Shown here piece after piece: positions 18,976 through 29,684 of a stretch of 64,000 nucleotides of DNA. The position numbers were made by a program, and so were the translations under genes. Numbering within the stretch: position 1 is the stretch's first letter; each line of letters begins with the position of its first letter. The notes under the pieces were generated by a model, which was not told the DNA's origin, made no database searches, and was given only the letters and a program-made list of their open reading frames with translations. The stretch spans positions 1 through 64,000 of the forward strand of contig JAPMXV010000041.1 of assembly GCA_026936335.1 (NCBI GenBank). Direction: 5' to 3'. The stretch is from Mantamonas sphyraenae (taxonomy: Eukaryota > CRuMs > Mantamonadidae).

Positions 18976-21900
18976 TCACCCGCGCGAGAACGCCTTCTTC
19001 GTCCTCCGCTTCATATTCGGGCTCCCTTTCCCTCCACCACCCTTTGGCCGATGCGGACCCAGCACATTCGGCGACGACAGCCCCACATTGCTCGGTGGAT
19101 ACTTGTTGTTCAGCATCAGCTCCGGCATGCTCGCCCCGTTCAGCTGCAGCATTTCCGTCTGCACCTCCTTCATCCCACCCGTGCTCCCCTTGGACTTCAG
19201 AACGCGCCCTTGCACAACCCCATCTCTTCGCTTCCTCCCCACCACCCGTTTCCCCTTGCTCCCCTTCCCACTCTTCCGCCTCCTTTTCGTCTCCACCAGA
19301 AAATGCTTCGCAAACTGCTCCCGTCCCACCTTTGCCTTGCCGTTCCCTTCCCCTTCCTCCTCCGCGTCCAGCTCCATCTCCACCATACTCTTCCCGCTGC
19401 TACGCCTTCTCCCTACACTCTCTTCGCTCAACAGCCCCGCCGAGCTCTCGTTGCTCGTGCTGATCGCCATTCCCATCGGCACCGGTTCGCTTACGCTTCG
19501 CACGCTCCGCGACCTCTCCAGCGTCAACACCGGTTCATCCAACGCAAAATCCGTCGCCGTCAGCAGCTCATCTCCTTCCAGCGCGCTTCCCCGCAGCTTC
19601 GCCTTTGCCCGATCCTCCACCGGCGGCAGCTGCCCAAACTCCTCCCGCACCGCTTTCGCCGCATCCTCCGTCCCGTCCCCGCTCTTTGTAGACACACGCC
19701 TCGACTTGCTTCGCTTGGTCAACACTTGAATCGCTGGCTTGAAGCTCGACGGCGACGTGTCCCCTGCCATGCTCATGCTCGCCGTCCGCCTCAACACAGG
19801 CGACAGCTCCAAATCCTCCTCCCCAATCAATTCTCCCTCCACCTCCACCTCCCCATCCCCATCCCCATCCCCATCCCCATCCCCCTCCCCCTCCCTCTCC
19901 GCCTCCGCCTCCTCCTCTCCCTCCGCCTCCCCCTCTCCCTCAGCCAGCCGCTCCGCCTTCATCTCCACATACACCTCCCGGTTCATCTTCAGCTGCTCCA
20001 CAAACACATCCAGCTCAGGCAGCAGCAGTGCACACGCCGTAAACATCGGCTGCACAATGAAATCTATAAAGTTCAGCTGCAGCTGCAGGTCGTCGCAATT
20101 CTCCCGGTCCATAAACGCGCTCACAGGCATCCCCGCCGCCTTTTCCATGTCCCCCTGCTTCCAAAACTCCTCCACAATGCATCCACTCCACGCTTGCGCC
20201 AACTCCAGCGGCTTTGCCGGATTGTTCAGGTCTGCGCTGTGCACCATCGCCTGGCAAATCAGCGTCCGGTCCTCCGCGTTTTCAAACTCAAACGTGCCCC
20301 TCCCCTCCTCCCCCATCTTATCCCCCAGCTTTGCCAGCAGCGTAAAGTGGTCCGCCATGTCCGTCGCCAAGATGCACTTGATCGTCACCCGCCGGATTTC
20401 CTTGTACTCGTCCGCGCTGAACCCCGCCAAGATGTTTAGTTCCTCCTCCGCCAGCAGCTCAAACAGCCGCGCGCTGTGGTGGTTCTCCAGCACACTCTGA
20501 TCGTTGTACCGTACCGCCAACGGCGTGCCCTGGTTCACGTGGAAGTTGTTGTTGAATCCCGGATGCTCCAGGTCGTGGCACAGCGCCGCCAACAGCACAC
20601 TCAGCACCTCCAGGTACGTAATCATCTCTGCCACCGTCGTCGTCGTCAAAATGAACCACACCGTGTACGTCACGTCCACCGCGTGCGCAAAGTTGTGGTA
20701 CGGGTTCTCCTGATAATGTGCGCTCACCGCTCCCACAAACCGTCGCAGCGTCGCCCCGTCCATCCCAAACTCTTCCAGCAGGCCCAAATCTGCAAACATG
20801 GCATACACATACTCCTGCAGCCGCTCCCGCGAGTGCTCCAGCACATTGAATCCCGGCTCTCCCAACTCCTCCACCAGCTCCTCAATCGCTTCCGCGTCCA
20901 GCACACGCACCTCCCTCACATCCCCTTTCCGCAACCCCAGCTTGTTCACCTCCCACTCCACCTTGCTTGTGAAAAACACCTCCTCTTCCTTCACCTCCTT
21001 CTCCTTCACCACCTCCTCTGCTTCATCACCCTCCGCCGCCTCCTCCACCGTCTCCAACACCTCAATCTCCCTTCCACTCTCCGCACTCCCACGACTACTC
21101 TCCGTCCCTCCACTCAACATCGACGACCGCGACCCGTCGCTGTGCGACCGCGTGTGCCGCTTCCTCCGCGGCGCCGCCACACTTCTCGACTTGACGTACT
21201 TCTCCAGCCGCTGCCGCCTCTCGTCACTGCTCAATGTGCTCGACGTGCTCCTCCTCGACATTCGCCGCGGGTTCTTGTCCCTGCTTGCCTGTCCGCTGCT
21301 GTACTCCGCCATCATCCAGTCAAACGTCTGCTGGTCCACCATTCCCGACGACGACAAAATCTTTTCCAGCTCCTCACGCGTCAACCGAGGCCGTGCTGCT
21401 TCCTGCCCACTTGCAGACCACGGCGACAGTTTCGACGACGTCGACAAGTCGTGTCCCTTTGTCCACGACGACAGTTGGTCAAACGACAGCCCGTACAAGC
21501 CGCTCAACCTTCGCAGCTCGTTCACCGTGGCACGGCTCCTCGACCCCAGAGGGCTTCGCTCCATCGGTCGCGCCTGCTTCAGTAACATGTGGATCACCGC
21601 CAGCGACTGGATACGTGTTTCTATCAGCGCAAACACGTACGGCGGCACCATGTACTCCGCAAGCCCTCCTGTGCCCAGACACTGCAGCAGCGGCGACACA
21701 TCCGTCGACGTGCGCAAAAGGCCCACCACGGGGCAATGCACTCCCAACTCCCGTATGGCCTCTACAAACTCCTTGGCCTCGTACCCTTTGACTGGCAATT
21801 CCAGCAGCAACAGCTGCAGCAAGTCCTGATGACCCAGTCGCAGCACACTCAACGCATCATCTGCATCCATCATTAGTGACACTGTCACCCGTCGCCGCGT

Positions 21901-22621
21901 GTGTCAGCTCTTCTCCCCATACAACGCGAAAAAAAGGGACACGCCGCGGAAAGAAAACGAGAACCCAATGGACACAATCGAAGGTCAGAAGGTGCCAGAC
22001 ACACTCTTCCCTCCCGCTCCCAACACCTCCTCACACAGCATCCTCCCCCTTCAACGCCATCTCCACCACCCTCGCTTGCCCGCCATCCCACCCACATCAC
22101 CTCCCTGCCCGCATACCCGCCCTCTCGGCCCCACGCCGTCCCAGTCCGCCGTGTCCGTGGTCCTTCCATTGTCCGTTCTATTCCCCTTTCTCTCCTCAAA
22201 AAAACGCCGACCTACCTGTGTACCCATTCTCCTTCAGCTCCTTGTACACCAACTGCGCAGTAAACTCGTGGCTTCCCACCACCATGATGCTCATCTTTCT
22301 CAGATCCATCCCTCCTATGCCCTCCTCCCCGTCCGCTTCTTGTCGCGCGTTCGCGTTCTCCGTTAGCAAGTCCACCAGTCCGGCTTCGCTTCGCGACCGA
22401 CCCAGCGACGGTCCCGCAAACATGTCCAGTCCCGAGCTGATGCTTACAGACGTGCTCACAGACGTATCCGAGCTCTGAGTCGCCTCTCGCGACTCAGGCC
22501 CTTGCGTCGCCCCCGCGGACCCACGCTCCTCCACGGACTTGCGAAACGCCTCCTTGAACGCGTCCAGTTCACCCTCGCTCAGGTCTTCTGTCGACACGTG
22601 CACGCTCACTCCCGATGACAT
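18976..22621 (-). CDS. 3',5'-cyclic nucleotide phosphodiesterase with receiver-like domain (PDE8-like)
   Basis: Minus model: 22621..22216 joined to 21881..18976. The donor is GTAGGT at 22215, the acceptor GTGACAG ends at 21882, and the product is about 1103 residues. Residues ~108-230, split by the intron, resemble a response-regulator receiver fold (MSIMVVGSHEFTAQLVYKEL, then LLQLLLLELPVKGYEA). The phospho-acceptor Asp is not evident, as in PDE8 receivers. The catalytic domain (~480-780) shows the class I metal-binding set HNFAHAVDVT, ALCHDLEHPG, MVHSADLNNP and FIDFIVQPMF. Hydrolysis of cAMP and/or cGMP is expected; specificity cannot be read. After the domain there is a Glu/Gly and Asp/Gly repeat, then a basic tail. 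The start is 99 bp from the divergent EIF3C start. Confidence 0.9.
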
Positions 22622-22720
22622 GCTCGTTCCTTTTCTTCCTGCGCCTTTCCAGAAAAAACTGTCCACTTGGCCCTCTCGGCGCCGCCCTTGCGGCCCCACA
22701 ACCACCCCGACTCGTGCACC

Positions 22721-25700
22721 ATGCCCTCTGTATTCTTCAGCATCCATTGGGACTCTTCCGAGGACGAATCCACCGTGCCGGCCTCATCTGCCGCCCACGC
22801 CTCTTCCTCCTCCACCTCTGGTCCCTCGGCATTTGTGAAGCGGTGCGTGCATTCTGCCTCCTTCCTCCGCCGCCGCCCCGCTCCACCCTCCCACACCCAC
22901 TCACTCTCCCACGACCCCCGCCCACCCACCCCTCTCTCCTCTCCCTCCCACGCCCACCCCCTGCCCTCTCCCTCCCTCAGCGACGACACACGTCGCCGAA
23001 AACGCCCCAAGGGTCAGGTCAAGTCCAAGAAGCAGCGCAAGATCGACGAGATGTACTCGGTCTCCAACAGTTTCCGCGCCGCCCTCCAAGCACCCGAGAT
23101 CTCCTGGATCCACGTCACCGACCAGCTCACCGAGCTCAGCAACGCCACAGACGGCGCCATCAAGGCAAACAACATTCTCGAGACGCCCCGCGTCTTTGTC
23201 CGCGCCATTTCCGAGCTCGAGGATGCTTACAACCTCAGCAAAGCCAACCCGTCCAAGCTCACCAAGGACGAGAAAAAGGCCCACAACAAGCTCAAGCAGG
23301 AGATCAAGAAGCTCACCAAGAAACACAAAGCCCTCATCACTCAGTTCCGTGCCGACCAGGACAGCTTTATGGCCAACGACCAGTGGCAGCAGTCTGAGGT
23401 CGAACTCGTACGTGTTCACCCTGCCCATTCCTACCCCAACGTGCTCCTCCCTCTCCCCATCCGCCCTCCCACCTGCCTTTTCAACCCCTTGATCATTTCC
23501 CTGCATGCGCCCCAGCCCCATTTTCTCTGAAATCCCGCTCACACCACCACCCACCCCGTTCCCCACATCCCCACACCCCGTCCACATCCACCCACCTTCC
23601 TCCCCATCCCGCCCCCTAAACCCTCCCCAATCCCCCTCAGGTCTCCGACGAGGAATCCGCAGAGGAAGAAGAGGAACAGGAATACGAGCTCACAAAGAGC
23701 GGCCGCCGTAAGCTCGGCGCTGCCTACTTTCTCAAGGCAAACACTGCCTCTGCAGACTCAGACTCAGACTCAGACTCCGACTGGAACCCTGACGACTGGA
23801 GCTCCGACGACGAAGAGCCCGTCGCCATCCACGAGGTCGACCCGCAGCCAAGCGACACAACGACCTCTTCCCGCGCCGCGCGCTTCCTCAAGGACGCCCC
23901 GTCCTCCGACGACGACGAGCCAACGGATGCCACCAAAAAGGAGCCCGCACAGCCCTCCAAGAAGCCCGTTTCCGAACCCGCCGCCCCGACCGCAACCGCC
24001 GTCGCAAAGGTCGCCATCGACAAGCTCGCCGCCCTCAAGGATCCCAAAATCAACTGGACCCCCATGAAGATCGCAGAGGCCTACAAGGAACTCCTCTCTC
24101 GCCGCGGCGCACGCAACACAGACTCCGCCGACCAGCTCGACTTCCTCACCGTCCTCCTCACAAAGACCACCGACCCCGGCCAGCGCGTCCAACTCCTCGT
24201 CACAAAGATCTCCCTCCACTTTGAGCTCATCTCTGCCCAGACCCAGGCCGGCGCACCCGTCGACTCCACCCTCTGGCGCAACTGCCACGCCGCAACCTAC
24301 GAGCTCATCGACCTCTACTACAGCACCCCGGCCCTTGCAGACGTCGACAACGACCCGCTCGTCGCCATCAAGAAGCTCGAGGAGCACATCGACGAACTCA
24401 AGGCCCAGGAGAACCCGGGTCTCGCCGCAACAACCGTCGCCGCAACCACAAGCGCCTCCTCACGCATCCCGGGCGTCTCCGACTCCACCCTCCTCCTCAA
24501 CGACACCCTCGTCTCCGTCGTCTCCCAGCTCCGCGACATCCTCGTCTACTCCCTCCAGCGCATCGAGGCACAGACCACAGAGTTTGTCACCCAGCTCGAG
24601 GACGAGAGTCTCTTTCTCCAACTCGCCAAGCGCGTCCAGTTCTTCTACACCCAGCTCAACGCCACGCGCACCGACAACCCAGAAGTCTCCTTTTACGAAA
24701 GCGCCGCACGCGTCGCTTCCCTTCGTGTCGAGCACCTCTATTACAAGCGCGACGACCACCACGCTGCCACCTCGGCCTCCTCGGGCGACCTCGACCTGGC
24801 CACAGACACCACAAACGACGAGAGCAAGGACCTTGGCCAGCTCCTCCACTCTCTCGCCGTCCTCGTGTACAAATACGGCACCGAGCGCCAAAAGAGCCGC
24901 TGCATGCTCGGCCAAATCTTCCACCACGCCCTCCACAACCGCTTCTACATCGCGCGCGACTACCTCCTCATGAGCCATCTCCAGGACAACATCCAGAGCT
25001 CCGACATCGAGACAAAGGTCCTCTTCAACCGCACCGTTGCCCAGATGGGTCTCTGCGCCTTTCGCCTCGGTCTCATCCGCGACGCACACTCCCTCCTCTC
25101 AGACCTCTGCTCCAGTGGCCACATCAAGCAGCTCCTCGCACAGGGCCTCACACGCGTCACAGCCGAGGACTACGACCCTGAGCTCCACCGCCAGGAGCGC
25201 GCTCGCCAGGTGCCCTACCACATGCACATCAACCTCAACCTCCTCGAGGCCTGCCACCTCATCTCTGCCATGATCCTCGAAGTGCCCAACATGGCCCGCA
25301 CCGCTGGCCAGTCTCGCCCGCGCATGATCTCAAAGAACTTCCGCAAGCTCCTCCAGTACAACATCCAGAGCAGCTTCGACGGTCCCCCCGAGAACAACCG
25401 CGACCACTGCCTCGTTGCCGCACGCCACCTCGCCGCAGGCCGCTGGCGCAAGGCCAACCAGCTCATCATGGACGGTCTCGAGATCTGGTCCCTCATTCCC
25501 GACGAGGACGCCGTCAAGGCCATGGTCCACCAGCACATCAAGGAGGCTGCCCTCTGCACCTACCTCTACTCCTACGCAGACGTCTACTCCTCCATGTCCC
25601 TCCAGAGCCTCGCAGACATGTTTGAGCTCGAGCCCAGCAAGGCCTACTCCCTCATCAGCAAGATGCTCATCGAGGACGAACTCCAGGCCAGCTGGGAGCA

Positions 25701-26124
25701 GCCCACAGAGTGCATCATCATGGAGAAGGTCGAAGCCTCGCGCCTCCAGCTCCTTGCTCTCCAGCTCAGCGACAAGGTGTACACCCTCGTCGAAAACAAC
25801 GAAAAGCTCTTTGATGCACGCACGGGCGTCTACGGCTACAAGGAGAGCGGCAAGGGCGGAAGCTCTTACGACGGCGCACGTTCCTACCGCCGCCAGCCCC
25901 GTGGCAAGCGCACACGGAACAAGCGCACCCCGCTTGCCTTCCGCTCTTTCAACCGCGACGAAGAGAGCGGCAGCCGCTTCTTCACAGGCACAACCACCCC
26001 CAAGCGCAGACGCTCCAAGCGTTCCTCCAACACCACTGCTGCTTCCTCCGCCCCGTCCACCAGTGCACGCACAGGCCGTGGTGGAACACGTGGACGCGGC
26101 CGCGGACGTGGCCGTGGCCGTTAA
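22721..26124 (+). CDS. EIF3C: Translation initiation factor eIF3 subunit C
   Basis: Model: 22721..22842, 22981..23407 and 23641..26124 (1010 residues), with donors GTGCGT and GTACGT and acceptors CCTCAG. The N-terminus has the Ser/Asp-rich patch and the K-x-Q-R-K-I-D-E-M region, followed by the eIF3c N-terminal helical part and an Asp/Ser stretch. The PCI domain lies at about 680-870, with YLYSYADVYSSMSLQSLADMF as its winged-helix signature. The C-terminus is a GRG-rich repeat. eIF3c scaffolds the eIF3 core on the 40S subunit and contacts eIF1 and eIF5. The length is near the family norm with extra disordered linkers. Confidence 0.95.
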
Positions 26125-26220
26125 GCCGAGCGTTAGCCGAGGCCGTTAAGCCGAGGCCCACACAGTGTACACCACACACACGCACACGATCACGATCACG
26201 ATTAAACCCCTCCATTTTCC

Positions 26221-27876
26221 TCATCCATGCCCCACCCACCATCGCAACGCCGCATCCCCTCGCCCACGCGCCACATACTCGTCCCAACGTCCGTCCTCCC
26301 GTGGGTAGACACGCACAAACTCCCCGCGCACGCGTTCCTCATACTCCAGGTCCACAATGGCGTCCAGCTCACCGTACGTCACACACGCCCGCAGATCAAC
26401 CTCACCCTCCTCACGTGCACACGTCACCTGTGCTTGAACCCCTCCCAGGGTCTCGACAATCTCGCGCCGCACCTCTTGCTTGGCTTCAAACACGCGAAAG
26501 TTCGCCACCCCAACCATGTGCAGCAGGTCTTCCAGCAGCCGCAGCTTCTGCGCATAGTCAAACGCACTGCCCTTGCTCGCCAGTCCCACGTTCACGTTGC
26601 CCTCAATGAACCACGCGTGCAGTGTGTCGTCAAACTCCACGTCAATGCCCAGAAACGCAAACGTGTTCCGAGGCCGCTTCACCCACTTGGCCGCCGTCCC
26701 GCGCACAGACTCAAGCACCGGCAACACACTCTTTCCTGCTACCTCCTGCACTTTGGCCCACATCTCCTCTCCATCCAGTCCCTGTGCCCTGCACCATTCC
26801 TCCCGCCACCACCGCACACTGCGCCTCGACCCGATTCCCTGGATCTCGGCATCGTCAAAGTCCGTCTGGAATCCGGCCGCCCCTTTGTTCGTTGCCGGGT
26901 TGGTGATAAACATGCGCGCGTTTGCGTCCGAGAACACCTCCGCACTCATGTTGTACGGGGTTGTGCTCAGTTTCACGATCCCGTCCTCGTACATCCACAT
27001 CCGCAGCGGTTCCACACTCGTCACCAACACATACACACGCAGCGTAAACTTGAGCCCATCCATCAGCAGCGGGTTCACAATGTACCTCTGCGCAAGCCAC
27101 TTGCCGTCGTCCGGCACACTCCCCGCCTCTTCCGCAGGGATCAGACGCAACCCGACCCCCTGTCCGCCGTCAATCGGCTTGACAATCAGTGGCGCTCTCG
27201 GTTCCTTCTCCTGCAATGCAGTCAGCTGTGAACGCATCTGCGGCAGCACATACGTCGTTGGGTGGAACGCAAACTCCGCGCTCCCGTGCTTTTCCACTGC
27301 CGCTGCGTATTGCACCGCATACCGATCCTTCATGTTGTACTCCGTGCTGAATCCTGGGATCCGGTTGATCCGCTGGTATCCGTCCAGTTTGCCGTACAGC
27401 TTCAGCGGCACATCCCCGCCGCGTCCCACGGCCATGAGGTCGATGCGAGCCCACACCACATGCACGCCTCCCACCTGGTCGTGTGCACTGCGCACCATCC
27501 CAAACCGCTCGCGAAGCACCGCAGACAGCGGATAGTTCACGTCTCCTCGGCTCTTCAGCTTCCCGGGCGCCCCCACCACACGCGACAAAATCGAAAACTG
27601 CCGCCGTGGCACGCTTGAACGCCCTGCACGATCCCCTCGACGCGACTGCACGTACGCCGTGATTGCGTCGCTGCTCAGATTCGCCGCCTTGACTGCGCTC
27701 GTGTTGAATGCCGTCACTGGCAGCCGTGCTTCCCACTCGCCAACCCACCCTGCGCCCACACTCACTTCCTCAGGCACCTCCTCACCCAAGCCCACAACGC
27801 ACACAACCGCTGCCATCAAGGTTCCCACCACGGCTACCATTCCCACTCGCTTTGCTCTCATTCCCATGCCCATCAT
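26221..27876 (-). CDS. Tubulin-tyrosine-ligase-like protein with N-terminal signal/anchor
   Basis: A single-exon, 551-residue frame. Residues ~10-32 are hydrophobic (VGMVAVVGTLMAAVVCVVGL) after a basic MRAKR, which predicts a signal peptide or type II anchor. The TTL ATP-grasp motifs follow: RIPGFSTEYNMKDR, PLIVKPIDGGQGVGLRLI, AQRYIVNPLLMDGLKFTLRVY, FLGIDVEFDD and AWFIEGNVNV. TTL family enzymes add Tyr, Glu or Gly to substrates, normally tubulin in the cytosol. A lumenal or extracellular location would imply another substrate (inference). The start is 49 bp from the divergent SNRPG start. Confidence 0.85.
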   Translation of the reverse strand: MMGMGMRAKRVGMVAVVGTLMAAVVCVVGLGEEVPEEVSVGAGWVGEWEARLPVTAFNTSAVKAANLSSDAITAYVQSRRGDRAGRSSVPRRQFSILSRVVGAPGKLKSRGDVNYPLSAVLRERFGMVRSAHDQVGGVHVVWARIDLMAVGRGGDVPLKLYGKLDGYQRINRIPGFSTEYNMKDRYAVQYAAAVEKHGSAEFAFHPTTYVLPQMRSQLTALQEKEPRAPLIVKPIDGGQGVGLRLIPAEEAGSVPDDGKWLAQRYIVNPLLMDGLKFTLRVYVLVTSVEPLRMWMYEDGIVKLSTTPYNMSAEVFSDANARMFITNPATNKGAAGFQTDFDDAEIQGIGSRRSVRWWREEWCRAQGLDGEEMWAKVQEVAGKSVLPVLESVRGTAAKWVKRPRNTFAFLGIDVEFDDTLHAWFIEGNVNVGLASKGSAFDYAQKLRLLEDLLHMVGVANFRVFEAKQEVRREIVETLGGVQAQVTCAREEGEVDLRACVTYGELDAIVDLEYEERVRGEFVRVYPREDGRWDEYVARGRGDAALRWWVGHG

Positions 27877-27925
27877 GAATGGTTGCCTTCACCGGCGCAA
27901 ACCAAACTCAAACACACTCCTCACC

Positions 27926-28528
27926 ATGTCTGCCCAGGGCCCTGACCTCAAAAAGTACGCCTGCCCTCGCCCTACCCGTGCCCTCTGCACATCCTTGGTG
28001 GCCTCAGCCCCCGCCCTTCTCCTCTGCCTCCTACCCATTGCTCCTCTTGCTGACCCCGCGCAATTTCCACCGACGCATTTCCTGCCCTCTCCTTCCCGCC
28101 CGCCTCTCTCCGCAGGTACATGGACAAGAAGCTCGAGATCAAGCTCAACGGCAACCGCACTGTCATTGGCTACCTCCGCGGCTTTGACCACTTTATGAAC
28201 CTTGTCCTCGACGAGACGGTCGAGGAGCTGTCCAACGGCGAGCCCAAGGACATCGGCCTTGTTGTACGTTTTGTCCTTCCACCCTCTGCACAGCCAACCC
28301 AGCCTCCCGACCCCGTTCCCCCACTCCTCCACCCGCCTCCCCTTGCCATCCGTTCCCATACCTCCCACCCCACTAATCCTCACCCTCCCCTCCCGCCTCT
28401 CTCAACCCCTCCCAACCCTCCCTCCCTCCCCACACCCTTCCCACCCTTCCCACCCTCCCACCCTCCCCACCCTCCCACAGGTCATCCGTGGCAACAGCAT
28501 CGCCATGATGGAATGCCTCTCGGCATAA
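27926..28528 (+). CDS. SNRPG: Small nuclear ribonucleoprotein G (SmG)
   Basis: Three exons: 27926..27954, 28116..28263 and 28481..28528, giving 74 residues. The donors are GTACGC and GTACGT and the acceptors CGCAG and CACAG. The product starts MSAQGPDLKKY, continues MDKKLEIKLNGNR, and has Sm1 GYLRGFDHFMNLVLDE and Sm2 VVIRGNSIAMMECL, matching SmG throughout. SmG is part of the heptameric Sm ring on spliceosomal snRNAs. The second intron is an almost pure C/CCA tract. The stop is 35 bp from the convergent stop of SF3B4. Confidence 0.96.
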
Positions 28529-28563
28529 ACAATGTACATTTTCTCCTGCTCCCCACCAACCCA

Positions 28564-29569
28564 CTACTCCACCACCATGTCATCTCCATCATCATTCCCA
28601 CCCTCCCCTCCATCTCCACCCTCCTGTTCATCTGCATCCCCTTCTCCGTTCGACCCTCCCTCCTGCGCTCCCACGCCTGCTGCGCCCGCCCCCGGAAACT
28701 GCGCCCCAACTCCTCCCTGCATCGCCATCCCTGTCCCAAACAACATGTTTGGCCGCACCGTCTTGGCATACGGGTTGTTTGCTGCCAGCATGCGCTCTGT
28801 CCACACCCATCCCGTCCGTGTCAGCTGTTGCCGGCCCGCCAAAAACACCCGCCCCTTTCTCCCGCCTCCCGCGTTCGCCCCCGCACCCTCCAACAGCCCC
28901 ACCAAGCCCACTCACCTGCTTCGCTTCCGTGATACTCCGACTTGCTGTCCTTTTTCAGCGCATAGTTCACCGTAATCTGCCGCCCGCACAGGTATTGACC
29001 TGCACACGCCGCCCTGTGTCAGCACATGCTTCCCCACACACTGCCCACTCTCTTTCTCTCTCGCCCTCTCCACACCACTCACCATTCATCATGTGGATTG
29101 CTGCATCGCTCGCCTCAAAGCTGTCAAAGTGCACAAACCCAAACCCCTTCGGGTTGCCCGTGTCCACGTCTCGCATCACCTTGACGTGCAGAATCCCTCC
29201 AAACGCGCTGAATGTGTCGTACAACAACTTCTCATCCACAAGATCATCCAGCGAGCCCACAAACACATTCGCTCCCACGTCCCGCTTCCTCTCATCCTTG
29301 TCCCGGTCCGCCTTGTTCAGCCGCAGAGGCCGCCCGTACAGCTTGATCCAGTTCAGGATCCGGATCGCGTACTCTGCGTCCTCCTCCGCACGAAACTCCA
29401 CAAACCCATACCCGCTGTGTTGCCCGCTCAGCTTGTCCCGTGGAATGTGCACGCTCACCACAGGGCCTGCCTGCGTCATCAGCTCGTGCAGCAGCTCCTC
29501 GCTCACTGCAGGATCCAAGTCCCCACAAAACACCGTTGCCTCCTGATTCCGTTCAATCTGACTGCTCAT
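28564..29569 (-). CDS. SF3B4: Splicing factor 3B subunit 4
   Basis: Minus model: 29569..29083, 28999..28916 and 28796..28564, giving 267 residues. Both donors are GTGAGT and the acceptors are TGCAG and GACAG, with frames matching. Two RRMs are present: ATVFCGDLD with GYGFVEF, and ANVFVGSLD with GFGFVHF. They are followed by the linker [20 protein letters not shown] typical of SF3B4, then a Gly/Asp-rich tail shorter than the Pro-rich animal tail. SF3B4 sits in the U2 snRNP SF3b complex and contacts pre-mRNA near the branch site. Confidence 0.94.
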
Positions 29570-29684
29570 TCCTTCCCACTCGGCACTTCTTCGCTCCCAG
29601 GATTTCGATGCCCCGTCCCGCGCACACCCGCCCGCCTCCCTCTCGACACCGTTTCCTCCCAGTCCCCCCTTTCCACCCAACCCA

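Noticed and set aside
18190-20439. 749-codon plus-strand reading frame
   Set aside because: It is antisense to the ankyrin gene and the phosphodiesterase. The phosphodiesterase catalytic motifs are unmistakable on the other strand.
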